A stretch of 10,059 bases of DNA from Dehalococcoidia bacterium (GCA_029857995.1 JAOUFZ010000045.1:1-10059); one strand, 5' to 3'. Positions 1 through 6,371 are shown, numbered from the stretch's first letter. Made by a program: numbers and translations. Notes: generated by a model not told the origin, from the sequence alone.

Positions 1-1
1 T

Positions 2-175
2 GACCTCTTCGATGACCCTGCTTTCGATGAGGTTCGTCATCAAGCAAACATTGTGGCGGATTTCCTGCGCCGAATGGGTCCGTTTGAACCACATCGCCTG
101 CCGCTCGAGGAAATGGAATACACCACTATGCCCGAAGTGGCAAAGAAGCTGGCACCAAGATTTCAAGACATCTAA
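2..175 (+). CDS. 3' end of an unidentified gene (partial, 57 residues)
   Basis: An open frame enters from the left edge and stops at TAA 173-175. The 57 visible residues look like real protein: acidic and amphipathic, with a DLFDDPAFDEVRHQ start and a VAKKLAPRFQDI end, and a balanced composition. The frame of the downstream rdgB extended over the same bases is rich in Trp, Cys and Arg and looks non-coding. No catalytic motif or membrane segment is visible and I do not recognise the family. The stop lies 7 bp before the rdgB start, so the two genes are probably co-transcribed and perhaps translationally coupled. The coding call rests on composition and the tight junction only. Confidence 0.55.
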   Translation, partial: DLFDDPAFDEVRHQANIVADFLRRMGPFEPHRLPLEEMEYTTMPEVAKKLAPRFQDI

Positions 176-182
176 CGACAAA

Positions 183-779
183 ATGCCGAAGCTTCTCCTA
201 GCTACCTCCAACCCGGGGAAAATCAGGGAATATCGCCTTCTCCTGGATGGTCTTGGTTATGAAATGACCACGCTAGCCGAGGAAGGAATAACAAAAGTCG
301 TTACCGAGTCACGGAATAGCTACGAGCAAAATGCTCGGCTAAAAGCTGTTGCTTATGCCAAATTAAGCGGGCTTCTCACTCTCGCTGATGACTCAGGACT
401 GGAGGTAGACGCGCTCAAGGGAGACCCAGGCATCAAGTCAGCTCGCTTTGCTGGCAAAGCCGCCACCGATGCCCACAGGGTGAGTTTTCTCCTAGCTAGA
501 CTTGACAACGTCCCTTCGGAGAGACGAACAGCTCGCTTTAAGTGCGTTATTGCTATAGCTACTCCGGAAGGCCAGTGTCAGACATGCTGCGGCGAGTGTC
601 TCGGCATTATTGCCCTTGAGGCTAAGGGAAGAAATGGTTTTGGCTATGACCCTGTCTTTTTTCTTCCTGAAAAAGGTAAGACCATGGCCGAACTTCCATC
701 AAAGACGAAAAATCAAATCAGCCACCGCGCCCGAGCAAGTCAGAAGGCACGTCAGATGCTGCAGCAACTTCATACCTAG
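183..779 (+). CDS. rdgB: XTP/dITP pyrophosphatase (RdgB/HAM1 family)
   Basis: Predicted cytosolic house-cleaning enzyme that hydrolyses non-canonical purine triphosphates (XTP, dITP, ITP) to monophosphate plus pyrophosphate, keeping deaminated purines out of DNA and RNA. The 198 residues match the family length. Visible family motifs are ATSNPGK (7-13), the metal and catalytic segment ADDSGLEVDAL (68-78), GDPGIKSARFAG (80-91), NGFGYDPVF (151-159) and the terminal SHRARA (180-185). The ATG at 183 places the ATSNPGK motif at residue 7, as usual. The frame is open further upstream to 12, but that extension overlaps the preceding gene and has an implausible composition. There is no good SD site, and the start lies 7 bp after the upstream stop, which suggests coupling. 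No defect is seen, so activity is likely. Confidence 0.95.
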   Translation: MPKLLLATSNPGKIREYRLLLDGLGYEMTTLAEEGITKVVTESRNSYEQNARLKAVAYAKLSGLLTLADDSGLEVDALKGDPGIKSARFAGKAATDAHRVSFLLARLDNVPSERRTARFKCVIAIATPEGQCQTCCGECLGIIALEAKGRNGFGYDPVFFLPEKGKTMAELPSKTKNQISHRARASQKARQMLQQLHT

Positions 780-846
780 CCTGTGCATCAGATCGTCTAG
801 GCAAGCGACCAACAATTCTGCCAACAAACTTGTCAACTGTCTCTTC

Positions 847-865
847 ATCCCGATGACATCGGGAT
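847..865. repeat. perfect 8-bp palindromic hairpin, possible weak terminator of rdgB
   Basis: ATCCCGAT (847-854) and ATCGGGAT (858-865) form a perfect 8-bp stem with a 3-base GAC loop, 67 bp after the rdgB stop. The next bases (866-885) are AT-rich and include a TTTTT at 881-885 that follows a second tiny stem, TTCG/CGAA. There is no immediate U-run, so a canonical intrinsic terminator is doubtful. It could instead be a copy of a dispersed palindromic repeat. The rest of 780-992 shows no gene or recognisable site. Confidence 0.4.
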
Positions 866-992
866 CAATTTCGATCACGAATTTTTGAAACAGCCATCAT
901 TTCATGAACTTCTTCTGCGACTGAAATTGGCAATAATAAGCACAAATAGCGAGATTTTCTGCAATATTTGGGCAAAATTCAAGGAAAACCTA

Positions 993-1021
993 TTGACATT
1001 CCAGTAACGATGGCTTATCCT
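993..1021 (+). promoter_or_regulatory. sigma70-type promoter of the zinc-ribbon gene
   Basis: A perfect -35 hexamer TTGACA (993-998), a 17-bp spacer and TATCCT (1016-1021, 4 of 6 matches to TATAAT) lie just upstream of a strong SD, AGGGAGGTGA (1031-1040). Transcription would begin near 1028, giving a leader of about 17 bases that still holds the whole SD. This is the best-looking promoter in the window. It implies a well-expressed, separately transcribed small gene. Confidence 0.75.
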
Positions 1022-1044
1022 TTTACAAAAAGGGAGGTGAACAG

Positions 1045-1182
1045 ATGCAAGCATACTGTATGAAGTGCCGAGCCAAGAGAGAGATGAAGAATCCCAGAAG
1101 CATAATCATGAAGAACCGCCGGCCGGCCACTCAAGGTGTGTGTCCCGTATGTGGGACCAAGATGTTCAGAATAGGTAGATAG
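1045..1182 (+). CDS. DUF5679-type mini zinc-ribbon protein (45 residues)
   Basis: A complete 45-residue gene with ATG 1045, TAG 1180-1182 and a strong SD, AGGGAGGTGA (1031-1040), five bases before the ATG. Two Cys pairs, YCMKC (4-8) and VCPVCG (32-37), are set to hold one zinc ion. Between them is a basic stretch (residues 9-26), then a RPATQGVCPVCGTKM-like segment that matches my memory of the DUF5679 family, small proteins common in Chloroflexota and Actinomycetota and resembling the C-terminal zinc ribbons of topoisomerase I. The molecular role is unknown; binding to nucleic acid or ribosome is only a guess from charge and fold. It has its own promoter and a strong terminator, so it is a single-gene transcription unit, convergent with the following membrane-protein gene. 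Confidence 0.85.
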   Translation: MQAYCMKCRAKREMKNPRSIIMKNRRPATQGVCPVCGTKMFRIGR

Positions 1183-1221
1183 CTAAGAGTCAAAGCTAAT
1201 ATTCCGGGTGGCAAAATAACA

Positions 1222-1261
1222 GAAAGGCTGGGTGTCTGTACGTAGGGATACCCAGCCTTTC
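1222..1261. terminator. bidirectional terminator between convergent genes
   Basis: AAAGGCTGGGT (1223-1233) pairs perfectly with ACCCAGCCTTT (1250-1260). Extension outward by one G-C pair and inward by four pairs including wobbles gives about 16 pairs (1222-1237 with 1246-1261) and an 8-base loop. It lies 39 bp after the zinc-ribbon stop and about 100 bp beyond the stop of the opposing membrane-protein gene. The plus-strand U-tract is poor (CGCTATTG). On the minus strand the stem is followed by TTCTGTTATTTTG, a better U-rich tail, so it may work more strongly for the minus-strand gene. Confidence 0.75.
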
Positions 1262-1361
1262 GCTATTGATTGCGCCCTAGGTTTCTATACTCGCCCACAA
1301 GAATAGTCGCTTCAGCGTCGTCTATCGGGATTCTATCCGGTCATCCCTCAAACATCTGTTT

Positions 1362-1817
1362 TCACATGGTACCCGTTACCCCCAGAGTTATTAAGAGCAC
1401 CACGATACCTGCCACAAGTATACCGAGGCCGACCGCGGGAAAGGCTTTCTTCCAATCCACGTCAAGCAGCCACGCCAAGATAGTGCCTGTATATGCCCCA
1501 GTTAGAGGCAAGGGCACAGCCACGAACAAAGCTAATCCCCAGAAGCCATATTTGTCTACTACTGGCTTACCTCTTTTCCTTAAACTACCCAGGTATTTGT
1601 CGAACAGCGGGATTCGAAACAGGAATTTGTCGTAAAACAATCGCAAAGCAAAGAAGACAGGGAAGAATATCAGGGTGTTAGCGACGATTGCTATGAGGAA
1701 TGTAAACAAGGGATCCAGCCCCAGAGATATGCCTAGCGGAATGCCACCCCTTAATTCACTAATGGGCGAAACAGTGACTAGCAGAAACTTAGCTATGTCC
1801 CCAAAGTCCCAAGTCAT
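1362..1817 (-). CDS. small multidrug export family membrane protein (COG2426 type)
   Basis: A predicted polytopic inner-membrane protein of 151 residues from ATG 1817. It carries the family signature ISELRGGIPLGI near residue 20, a long hydrophobic helix (FTFLIAIVANTLIFFPVFFA region), a conserved VPLPLTGAYTG motif, and a final hydrophobic segment (AVGLGILVAGIVVLLITLGV). The name small multidrug export protein is traditional for Pfam PF06695; the transported substrate is not established. The frame stays open to a TTG at 1901, which would add 28 residues and has an AAGGA 10 bases upstream. I prefer ATG 1817 because the added segment is rich in Trp and Cys and overlaps candidate promoters for both strands, and because a short lead helix before SELRG is normal. 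The gene is divergent from the mutase and convergent with the zinc-ribbon gene. Confidence 0.85.
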   Translation of the reverse strand: MTWDFGDIAKFLLVTVSPISELRGGIPLGISLGLDPLFTFLIAIVANTLIFFPVFFALRLFYDKFLFRIPLFDKYLGSLRKRGKPVVDKYGFWGLALFVAVPLPLTGAYTGTILAWLLDVDWKKAFPAVGLGILVAGIVVLLITLGVTGTM

Positions 1818-1864
1818 TATTTGTTTCCAAAAGTTGCTTACGGCTGGGAAGCACAGTTTAGCAT

Positions 1865-1893
1865 ATGTTATTACACATTGTGCCCATTGCCAA
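1865..1893 (-). promoter_or_regulatory. candidate promoter of the membrane-protein gene
   Basis: Reading the minus strand, TTGGCA (plus 1888-1893) is followed by a 17-bp spacer and TAACAT (plus 1865-1870, 4 of 6 matches). The start would be near 1858, about 40 bases before ATG 1817. The -35 box overlaps the -35 box of the opposing mutase promoter. If this promoter is real, translation from the far-upstream TTG at 1901 is impossible from this transcript. The -10 match is modest. Confidence 0.4.
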
Positions 1894-1915
1894 CCACTCA
1901 ATTCCGTGCTATCCT
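1887..1915 (+). promoter_or_regulatory. candidate promoter of the sugar-phosphate mutase gene
   Basis: TTGCCA (1887-1892, 5 of 6 matches to TTGACA), a 17-bp spacer and TATCCT (1910-1915) precede the mutase by a predicted leader of about 26 bases. The -10 hexamer is identical to that of the zinc-ribbon promoter at 1016-1021. No SD precedes ATG 1948 (CTTAACGCACAG). Confidence 0.5.
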
Positions 1916-1947
1916 TGTCCTCTGTCTAACTCGGCTTAACGCACAGA

Positions 1948-3309
1948 ATGGGTGCAAAAAAACTATTTGGCACCAGCGGCATCCGTGGCATAGTTGACCA
2001 GGATTTGTCGCCTGATTTCTGCCGTAGGGTTGCCTTAGCCATAGGGACTACCCTCCCTCAATCCTCTACAGTCTGCATCGCTACCGACACCAGAATAAGC
2101 AGGCATGTAATCAAGGAAGCGATTACTACAGGCTTACTCTCTTGCTGTGTAAACGTAGTTGATTTAGGCATTTTGCCTACCCCAGCGCTGGCATTGCTCA
2201 CCCGGGAGCTGGGCTTTGCCGCTGGAATTATGGTGACAGCCTCCCATAATCCACCCGAGTTCAACGGAATCAAGCTCTTCACTGATAACTCTCTGGGATA
2301 CAGCCAGGCTCAAGAGGAGGAGATTGAGAGAATCTATTTCGAGCAGAGATTCCGCCAGGGGGAAAAGGGGAGTCTGAAGCAAGCACAGGATATGAAGCAA
2401 AAATACCTTGCCTTTATTAAAGGCAAGCTTTCCCCACCAGGATTCAATCACCATCTAAAGGTAGTCGTTGATCCCGGCAATGGCGCTGCTTCCAGGTTTG
2501 CTAGCGACATCCTTGTCCAGATGGGCCTTGACGTAATACCTGTAAATAATGAACCAGACGGCCTTTTCCCGGGCAGAAGTCCCGAACCAAAGGAGGATAC
2601 GCTTCGGGGCACAGTCGATTTCCTGAGGCAGCATAATGCTGACCTGGCTGTCTGCTTTGATGGCGATGCCGACCGGGTTGTCTTCTGCGATAAGGAAGGT
2701 TTCCTCGGATTCAACGAGCCAATCGCCTTCATCTCGACGCTAGCTGTCAAGAAAACGGGAAAGAAAAAGGTAGCCACCACAGTAGAAACTGGCACTCTTC
2801 TTGACCTGGCAGTGAAGGACCTCGGGGTGGAAGTAGTCAGGGGTAGGGTCGGTGATGTCGCCGTGGCTCACCTGGTCCAACAGCTCGATGCTGCCTTAGG
2901 CGTAGAACAGGTAGGTGTCTACATCATGCCGGAGGTAGGGCATTATCCGGATAGCATTTTTGCCTCACTCTTCTTGCTAAGTCAGCTCGGCGATGCTGGC
3001 GAAATCAGGCAATTCTTCCAAGGTATTCCCAGACTATTCTTTGAAAAAGCCAAGGTTTCTTGTCCTGATGAACTCAAAGAATCAGTCATGGCTCGAGCGA
3101 AGGAGAAAGCCAATCTTTTTGCTTCTGATGAGATGAATACTGTGGACGGCCTGAGGCTAAAATTTGCCGACTCCTGGATGCTTATCAGAGCCAGTGGGAC
3201 CGAGCCTGTCATCCGAATAATCTCTGAGTCAATGTCACAGAAACAGACGGATGAGCTTATAAGTAAAGGCAAAAAGCTCATTCAGAGTCTGGTGGAGGCT
3301 GACAAGTAA
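1948..3309 (+). CDS. glmM: phosphoglucosamine/phosphohexose mutase (GlmM-like, alpha-D-phosphohexomutase family)
   Basis: A 453-residue, full-length cytosolic mutase, predicted to interconvert glucosamine-6-phosphate and glucosamine-1-phosphate. Domains follow the usual order. FGTSGIRG is at 7-14. The phosphoserine loop TASHNPPEFNGIK is at 97-109, with Ser99 as the phosphorylated residue. The Mg-binding DGDADR is at 238-243, and the phosphate-binding RASGTEPVIRI at 414-424. FGTSGIRG and the overall look resemble archaeal-type GlmM/ManB more than the FGTDGVRG form of classical bacterial GlmM. The sugar-binding loop, normally GE(P/Q)SGH, reads VEQVGV at 319-324, so the Ser and His are both Val. 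This may alter substrate choice; a phosphomannomutase or phosphoglucomutase is possible. The GlmM assignment leans on glmU-like and glmS neighbours. There is no SD, and the start is placed so that FGTSGIRG falls at residue 7. Confidence 0.85.
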   Translation: MGAKKLFGTSGIRGIVDQDLSPDFCRRVALAIGTTLPQSSTVCIATDTRISRHVIKEAITTGLLSCCVNVVDLGILPTPALALLTRELGFAAGIMVTASHNPPEFNGIKLFTDNSLGYSQAQEEEIERIYFEQRFRQGEKGSLKQAQDMKQKYLAFIKGKLSPPGFNHHLKVVVDPGNGAASRFASDILVQMGLDVIPVNNEPDGLFPGRSPEPKEDTLRGTVDFLRQHNADLAVCFDGDADRVVFCDKEGFLGFNEPIAFISTLAVKKTGKKKVATTVETGTLLDLAVKDLGVEVVRGRVGDVAVAHLVQQLDAALGVEQVGVYIMPEVGHYPDSIFASLFLLSQLGDAGEIRQFFQGIPRLFFEKAKVSCPDELKESVMARAKEKANLFASDEMNTVDGLRLKFADSWMLIRASGTEPVIRIISESMSQKQTDELISKGKKLIQSLVEADK

Positions 3310-3314
3310 CCCAG

Positions 3315-3332
3315 GAAAATCTTGCGATTTTC
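3315..3332 (+). other. AT-rich 7-bp hairpin just after the mutase stop
   Basis: GAAAATC (3315-3321) and GATTTTC (3326-3332) pair around a TTGC loop, 5 bp after the mutase stop. It is weak, with mostly A-T pairs and no following U-run. It may protect the 3' end of the message or mean nothing. A further 5-bp TTTGC/GCAAA stem lies at about 3352-3366. Confidence 0.3.
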
Positions 3333-3377
3333 TTGTGAACCCAGTTAATATTTGCTCGAAGCAAAATTTGCAGGGGT

Positions 3378-3404
3378 CCTCAAAAAGCTATGTACTTTTT
3401 GAGG
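3378..3404 (+). other. perfect 10-bp hairpin upstream of the nucleotidyltransferase
   Basis: CCTCAAAAAG (3378-3387) and CTTTTTGAGG (3395-3404) form a perfect 10-bp stem with a 7-base loop CTATGTA, ending 18 bp before ATG 3423. The T-run lies inside the 3' arm instead of after the stem, so it is not a classic terminator. It could attenuate read-through from the mutase, act as a protein-binding site, or stabilise a processed 5' end. The only SD-like GAGG nearby (3401-3404) is within the 3' arm and too far from the ATG to be a normal RBS. Confidence 0.5.
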
Positions 3405-3422
3405 TTAAGCTAGTATTAGTAG

Positions 3423-4742
3423 ATGAAAGCTGTATTTCTCTGCGGTGGGCGTGGCAAGAGGATGTTTCCTATTGCCGAAGACAAGTTCCTCCTTGATTTC
3501 CTCGGGAAGCCGCTGCTCGAACATCAAATAAAACTAGCCTGCGAGGCCGGTCTGAGCCATTTTGTCATCATTGGCAATCCGGAAAACATAGGAAAGATAA
3601 AGCAAATAACCAGAAGAATTCCCGCGATAAGAGTCGACTTTGCCCTGCAAAAAAAGTCGTTGGGCATCGCTGATGCTCTGAAAAGCGCTGAGGCTGTCTT
3701 GGCCAAGCAGATTCTGGTCATCAATCCCAATGATGTGTTCTCGAGTTCAGCGTACACTAAAATCCTCGCCGCAGCCAAGAAGACTCCTGCCTCCTCCTAT
3801 ATTCTGGGCTATCAAGTCCACAAATACTTCCCCGGAGGCTACCTAGAGGTAAACTCTCGAAATGAGTTGCTACACATCGTGGAAAAGCCCAACCCCGGTG
3901 AGGAACCCAGCAACTTAGTGAACATCCTGATTCATTGCCATAATAACTCGAAAGAGCTTCTACACCATATCGAAATCGCGCAGACTACCAGGGATGATGT
4001 CTATGAATGCAGCCTGGACAATATGGTGAAGGCGGGACACAAGATCAAGGTGATTCCCTACAACGGTTTCTGGGCACCAATAAAATATCCCTGGCATATC
4101 TTCAAGGCAATGGAGTATTTCCTGGATAATGCTCAACCTTGTATTGCCTCTTCAGCCCGGATCTCTCAGAAAGCGACTATCGAGGGGAAAGTCATCCTGA
4201 GCGATAATGTTAAGGTACTGGAAAATGCTGTGATTCGAGGCCCTGCCTATATCGGGGCAAACTCCATCATTGGCAATAATGTCCTGGTGCGAGACTACAG
4301 CCATATCGGTTCAAATTCCGTTATTGGCTATTGCACCGAGGTGAAGCACTCCTATATCGGCGATAATTGCTGGTTCCATTCCAACTACATCGGTGACTCC
4401 ATAGTCGACGACAACTGTTCCTTGGGTGCCGGTACTGTGCTGGCTAACTTCCGACTGGACGAAGGGAATATCCAGATAGAAGTGGGTGATAGTCTGGTAG
4501 ATACCGGCTATGATAAATTGGGGGCAGTTGTGGGTCGAGGCTCCCGCATTGGGGTAAATGCCAGCCTCATGCCTGGGGTTCGAGTAGGTCCTGATTGTCT
4601 CGTGGGACCCCAGGTGTGTTTGCGTGAGGACCTGGCGGCAAACAAGATGATCTTGCTTGAGCCGCGATACCAGGTCACGGACAACGAAACAAGACTCGAC
4701 GAAGGCAAAAGAAGAGAACTGCTGGACAAGCTCAGGGGATGA
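3423..4742 (+). CDS. GlmU-like bifunctional sugar nucleotidyltransferase / beta-helix acyltransferase (archaeal-type)
   Basis: A 439-residue two-domain protein. Residues 1 to about 235 are a nucleotidyltransferase fold: the nucleotide-binding loop LCGGRGKRMFP (6-16), QKKSLGIADAL (76-86), a metal-binding Asp104 in INPNDVF, and EKP (154-156). Residues from about 240 to 405 are hexapeptide repeats of a left-handed beta-helix (IGANSIIGNNV, IGSNSVIGYC, IGDNC). LGAGTVLANFRLDE (334-347) and LGAVVGRGSRIGVNASLMPGV (366-386) recall archaeal GlmU-like enzymes such as Sulfolobus ST0452, which acetylate and uridylylate glucosamine-1-phosphate. Bacterial GlmU differs in both halves. Unusual: the WxDIxxPW motif reads WAPIKYPW (217-224), so the second metal-ligand Asp is Pro219. 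No SD is seen before ATG 3423. Its position after the mutase supports a role in UDP-GlcNAc synthesis, but the exact substrate is uncertain. Confidence 0.8.
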   Translation: MKAVFLCGGRGKRMFPIAEDKFLLDFLGKPLLEHQIKLACEAGLSHFVIIGNPENIGKIKQITRRIPAIRVDFALQKKSLGIADALKSAEAVLAKQILVINPNDVFSSSAYTKILAAAKKTPASSYILGYQVHKYFPGGYLEVNSRNELLHIVEKPNPGEEPSNLVNILIHCHNNSKELLHHIEIAQTTRDDVYECSLDNMVKAGHKIKVIPYNGFWAPIKYPWHIFKAMEYFLDNAQPCIASSARISQKATIEGKVILSDNVKVLENAVIRGPAYIGANSIIGNNVLVRDYSHIGSNSVIGYCTEVKHSYIGDNCWFHSNYIGDSIVDDNCSLGAGTVLANFRLDEGNIQIEVGDSLVDTGYDKLGAVVGRGSRIGVNASLMPGVRVGPDCLVGPQVCLREDLAANKMILLEPRYQVTDNETRLDEGKRRELLDKLRG

Positions 4743-4808
4743 AGGAGGGCAGAATCGTGAGGCAGGGCTCCCATCTGGCTATGTTCTGATCATGTTTTTC
4801 AGGTTTGT

Positions 4809-4815
4809 GGAGGAG
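4809..4815 (+). promoter_or_regulatory. RBS that fixes the tyrosine phenol-lyase start
   Basis: GGAGGAG lies 4 bases before ATG 4820, with the core GGAGG six bases away. An in-frame TTG at 4805 would put the SD inside the coding sequence, so ATG 4820 is the start. Upstream, 4743-4808 shows no convincing promoter. The gene may be read through from the nucleotidyltransferase. Confidence 0.8.
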
Positions 4816-4819
4816 AATT

Positions 4820-6265
4820 ATGACGAATGAAAAGCTAAGGACCATGGGCAGGCAATTAGGTCGCCGTTCCTGGGCAGAACCCTGGAAAATCAAGATGGTA
4901 GAGCCCATCAAGATGACCAGCAAGGATGAGCGGCGCAAGCATCTAGCAGAAGCCGGTTATAACACCTTCCTGCTGCGCTCAGAGGACGTGTATATCGACC
5001 TCCTTACTGACAGCGGCACAAGCGCTATGAGTGACCGACAGTGGGCCGGTATCATGTTGGGCGATGAGGCCTACGCCGGGAGCCGGAATTTCTATCATCT
5101 GGAGCAAGCGGTCCGGGATTACTATGGTTACCGGTATATGGTGCCCACCCATCAAGGCCGTGGTGCTGAGCACCTCCTCAGTCGCACGCTAATAAGGCCC
5201 GGCCACTACGTGCCCGCCAACATGTACTTCACCACGACGCGTTTGCACCAGGAATTGGCTGGCGGCACCTTCGTAGATGTCATCATCGACGAGGCACATG
5301 ACCCTGCCAGTGAGCACCCTTTCAAGGGCAATGTAAGCCTGGACAAGCTGGAGGCGTTAATCAAGCGCGTAGGAGCTGAGAGGATCCCCTATGTTAGTTT
5401 GGCCGGGACCGTAAACATGGCGGGCGGTCAGCCGGTGAGTATAGCCAACGCGCGAGCACTGCGTTCGCTGTGCGACCATTACGGCATTCCTATTTACCTT
5501 GATGCCACCCGGATGGTTGAGAACGCTTTCTTCATCCAGGAGCGTGAAGAGGGATTCGCAGACAAGTCTGTCGCCACCATTCTCAAGGAGTTTTGTAGCT
5601 TAACTGACGGCGCCTGGATGAGTGCCAAGAAAGACCATCTGGTCAACATCGGTGGCTGGCTAGCAGTCAACGACAGTGATTTGTTTGACGAGCTGCGCAA
5701 TCTGGTTGTGGTCTACGAAGGATTGCATACGTATGGTGGTATGGCCGGACGTGACATGGAAGCATTAGCCATCGGGATCACCGAAGCCGTAGATGATGCC
5801 CATGTCCGGGCTCGTGTTGAACAGGTTCGCTATCTAGGTACATTACTGCTTGATTGGGAGATACCGATTGTAAAGCCAATAGGAGGCCATGCCATCTTCC
5901 TGGATGCCAGGAGGTTCTATCCTCACATACCTCAGAACCAGTTTCCAGGTCAGACATTAGCTGCCGAATTGTATCTTGATTCGGGCATTCGAGGTATGGA
6001 AAGAGGTGCTGTCAGCGCTGGGAGAGATTCTGAGACCGGTGACCATCGCTATCCCAGCCTGGAACTGACGCGCCTGGCGATACCGCGTCGGGTATACACC
6101 CAGGCGCACATGGACGTTGTGGCTGAATCAGTGAAAGCCGTATACGATATCCGCGGGGAGGCACGGGGCTTGAAGATGGTCTATGAGCCCAAATACCTCC
6201 GTTTCTTCCAGGCCCGCTTTGAACCCATTCCGCGACACCAGGGTCCCTCTTCAGGCCTGACCTAG
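4820..6265 (+). CDS. tpl: tyrosine phenol-lyase (PLP-dependent beta-eliminating lyase)
   Basis: A 481-residue cytosolic enzyme predicted to split L-tyrosine into phenol, pyruvate and ammonia. Compared from memory with the 456-residue Citrobacter freundii enzyme, every key residue lines up with a constant offset of 14: Tyr85 (Tyr71), Thr138 (Thr124), Asp228 (Asp214), Arg231 (Arg217), PLP-lysine Lys271 (Lys257), Arg395 (Arg381), Phe462 and Phe463 (448/449). Thr124 and Arg381 bind the phenol side chain and separate this enzyme from tryptophanase, which has Asp and Ile there, so tyrosine is the likely substrate. Motifs include LLTDSGTSAMSD (61-72), PTHQGRGAE (109-117), LDATRMVENA (227-236) and SAKKDHLVNIGG (268-279). 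Compared with the reference there are about 14 extra N-terminal residues and 11 after FEPI. Its placement among amino-sugar genes is odd. No aromatic transporter or regulator is visible nearby. Confidence 0.93.
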   Translation: MTNEKLRTMGRQLGRRSWAEPWKIKMVEPIKMTSKDERRKHLAEAGYNTFLLRSEDVYIDLLTDSGTSAMSDRQWAGIMLGDEAYAGSRNFYHLEQAVRDYYGYRYMVPTHQGRGAEHLLSRTLIRPGHYVPANMYFTTTRLHQELAGGTFVDVIIDEAHDPASEHPFKGNVSLDKLEALIKRVGAERIPYVSLAGTVNMAGGQPVSIANARALRSLCDHYGIPIYLDATRMVENAFFIQEREEGFADKSVATILKEFCSLTDGAWMSAKKDHLVNIGGWLAVNDSDLFDELRNLVVVYEGLHTYGGMAGRDMEALAIGITEAVDDAHVRARVEQVRYLGTLLLDWEIPIVKPIGGHAIFLDARRFYPHIPQNQFPGQTLAAELYLDSGIRGMERGAVSAGRDSETGDHRYPSLELTRLAIPRRVYTQAHMDVVAESVKAVYDIRGEARGLKMVYEPKYLRFFQARFEPIPRHQGPSSGLT

Positions 6266-6371
6266 TAAGGCGTCTCATGATTGATGGTGTGAAGTGCCCC
6301 ATAGCCCGCATTGTCTTCTCTATAATAGAGGATATTAGCGCAGGCTTGACGACTAGACATAACCCAGATCG

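Noticed and set aside
12..182. An upstream extension of the rdgB frame from ATG 12.
   Set aside because: It is rich in Trp, Cys and Arg, overlaps the preceding gene, and would place the ATSNPGK motif far from the N-terminus.
1818..1901. An N-terminal extension of the membrane protein from TTG 1901.
   Set aside because: It has odd composition, overlaps two promoter candidates, and is not needed for the family fold. The AAGGA upstream leaves some doubt.
3379..3393. A 15-base repeat, CTCAAAAAGCTATGT, shared with 9867-9881.
   Set aside because: The second copy encodes an ordinary part of the glycosyltransferase and lacks the hairpin partner. A single 15-base match in 10 kb is close to chance.
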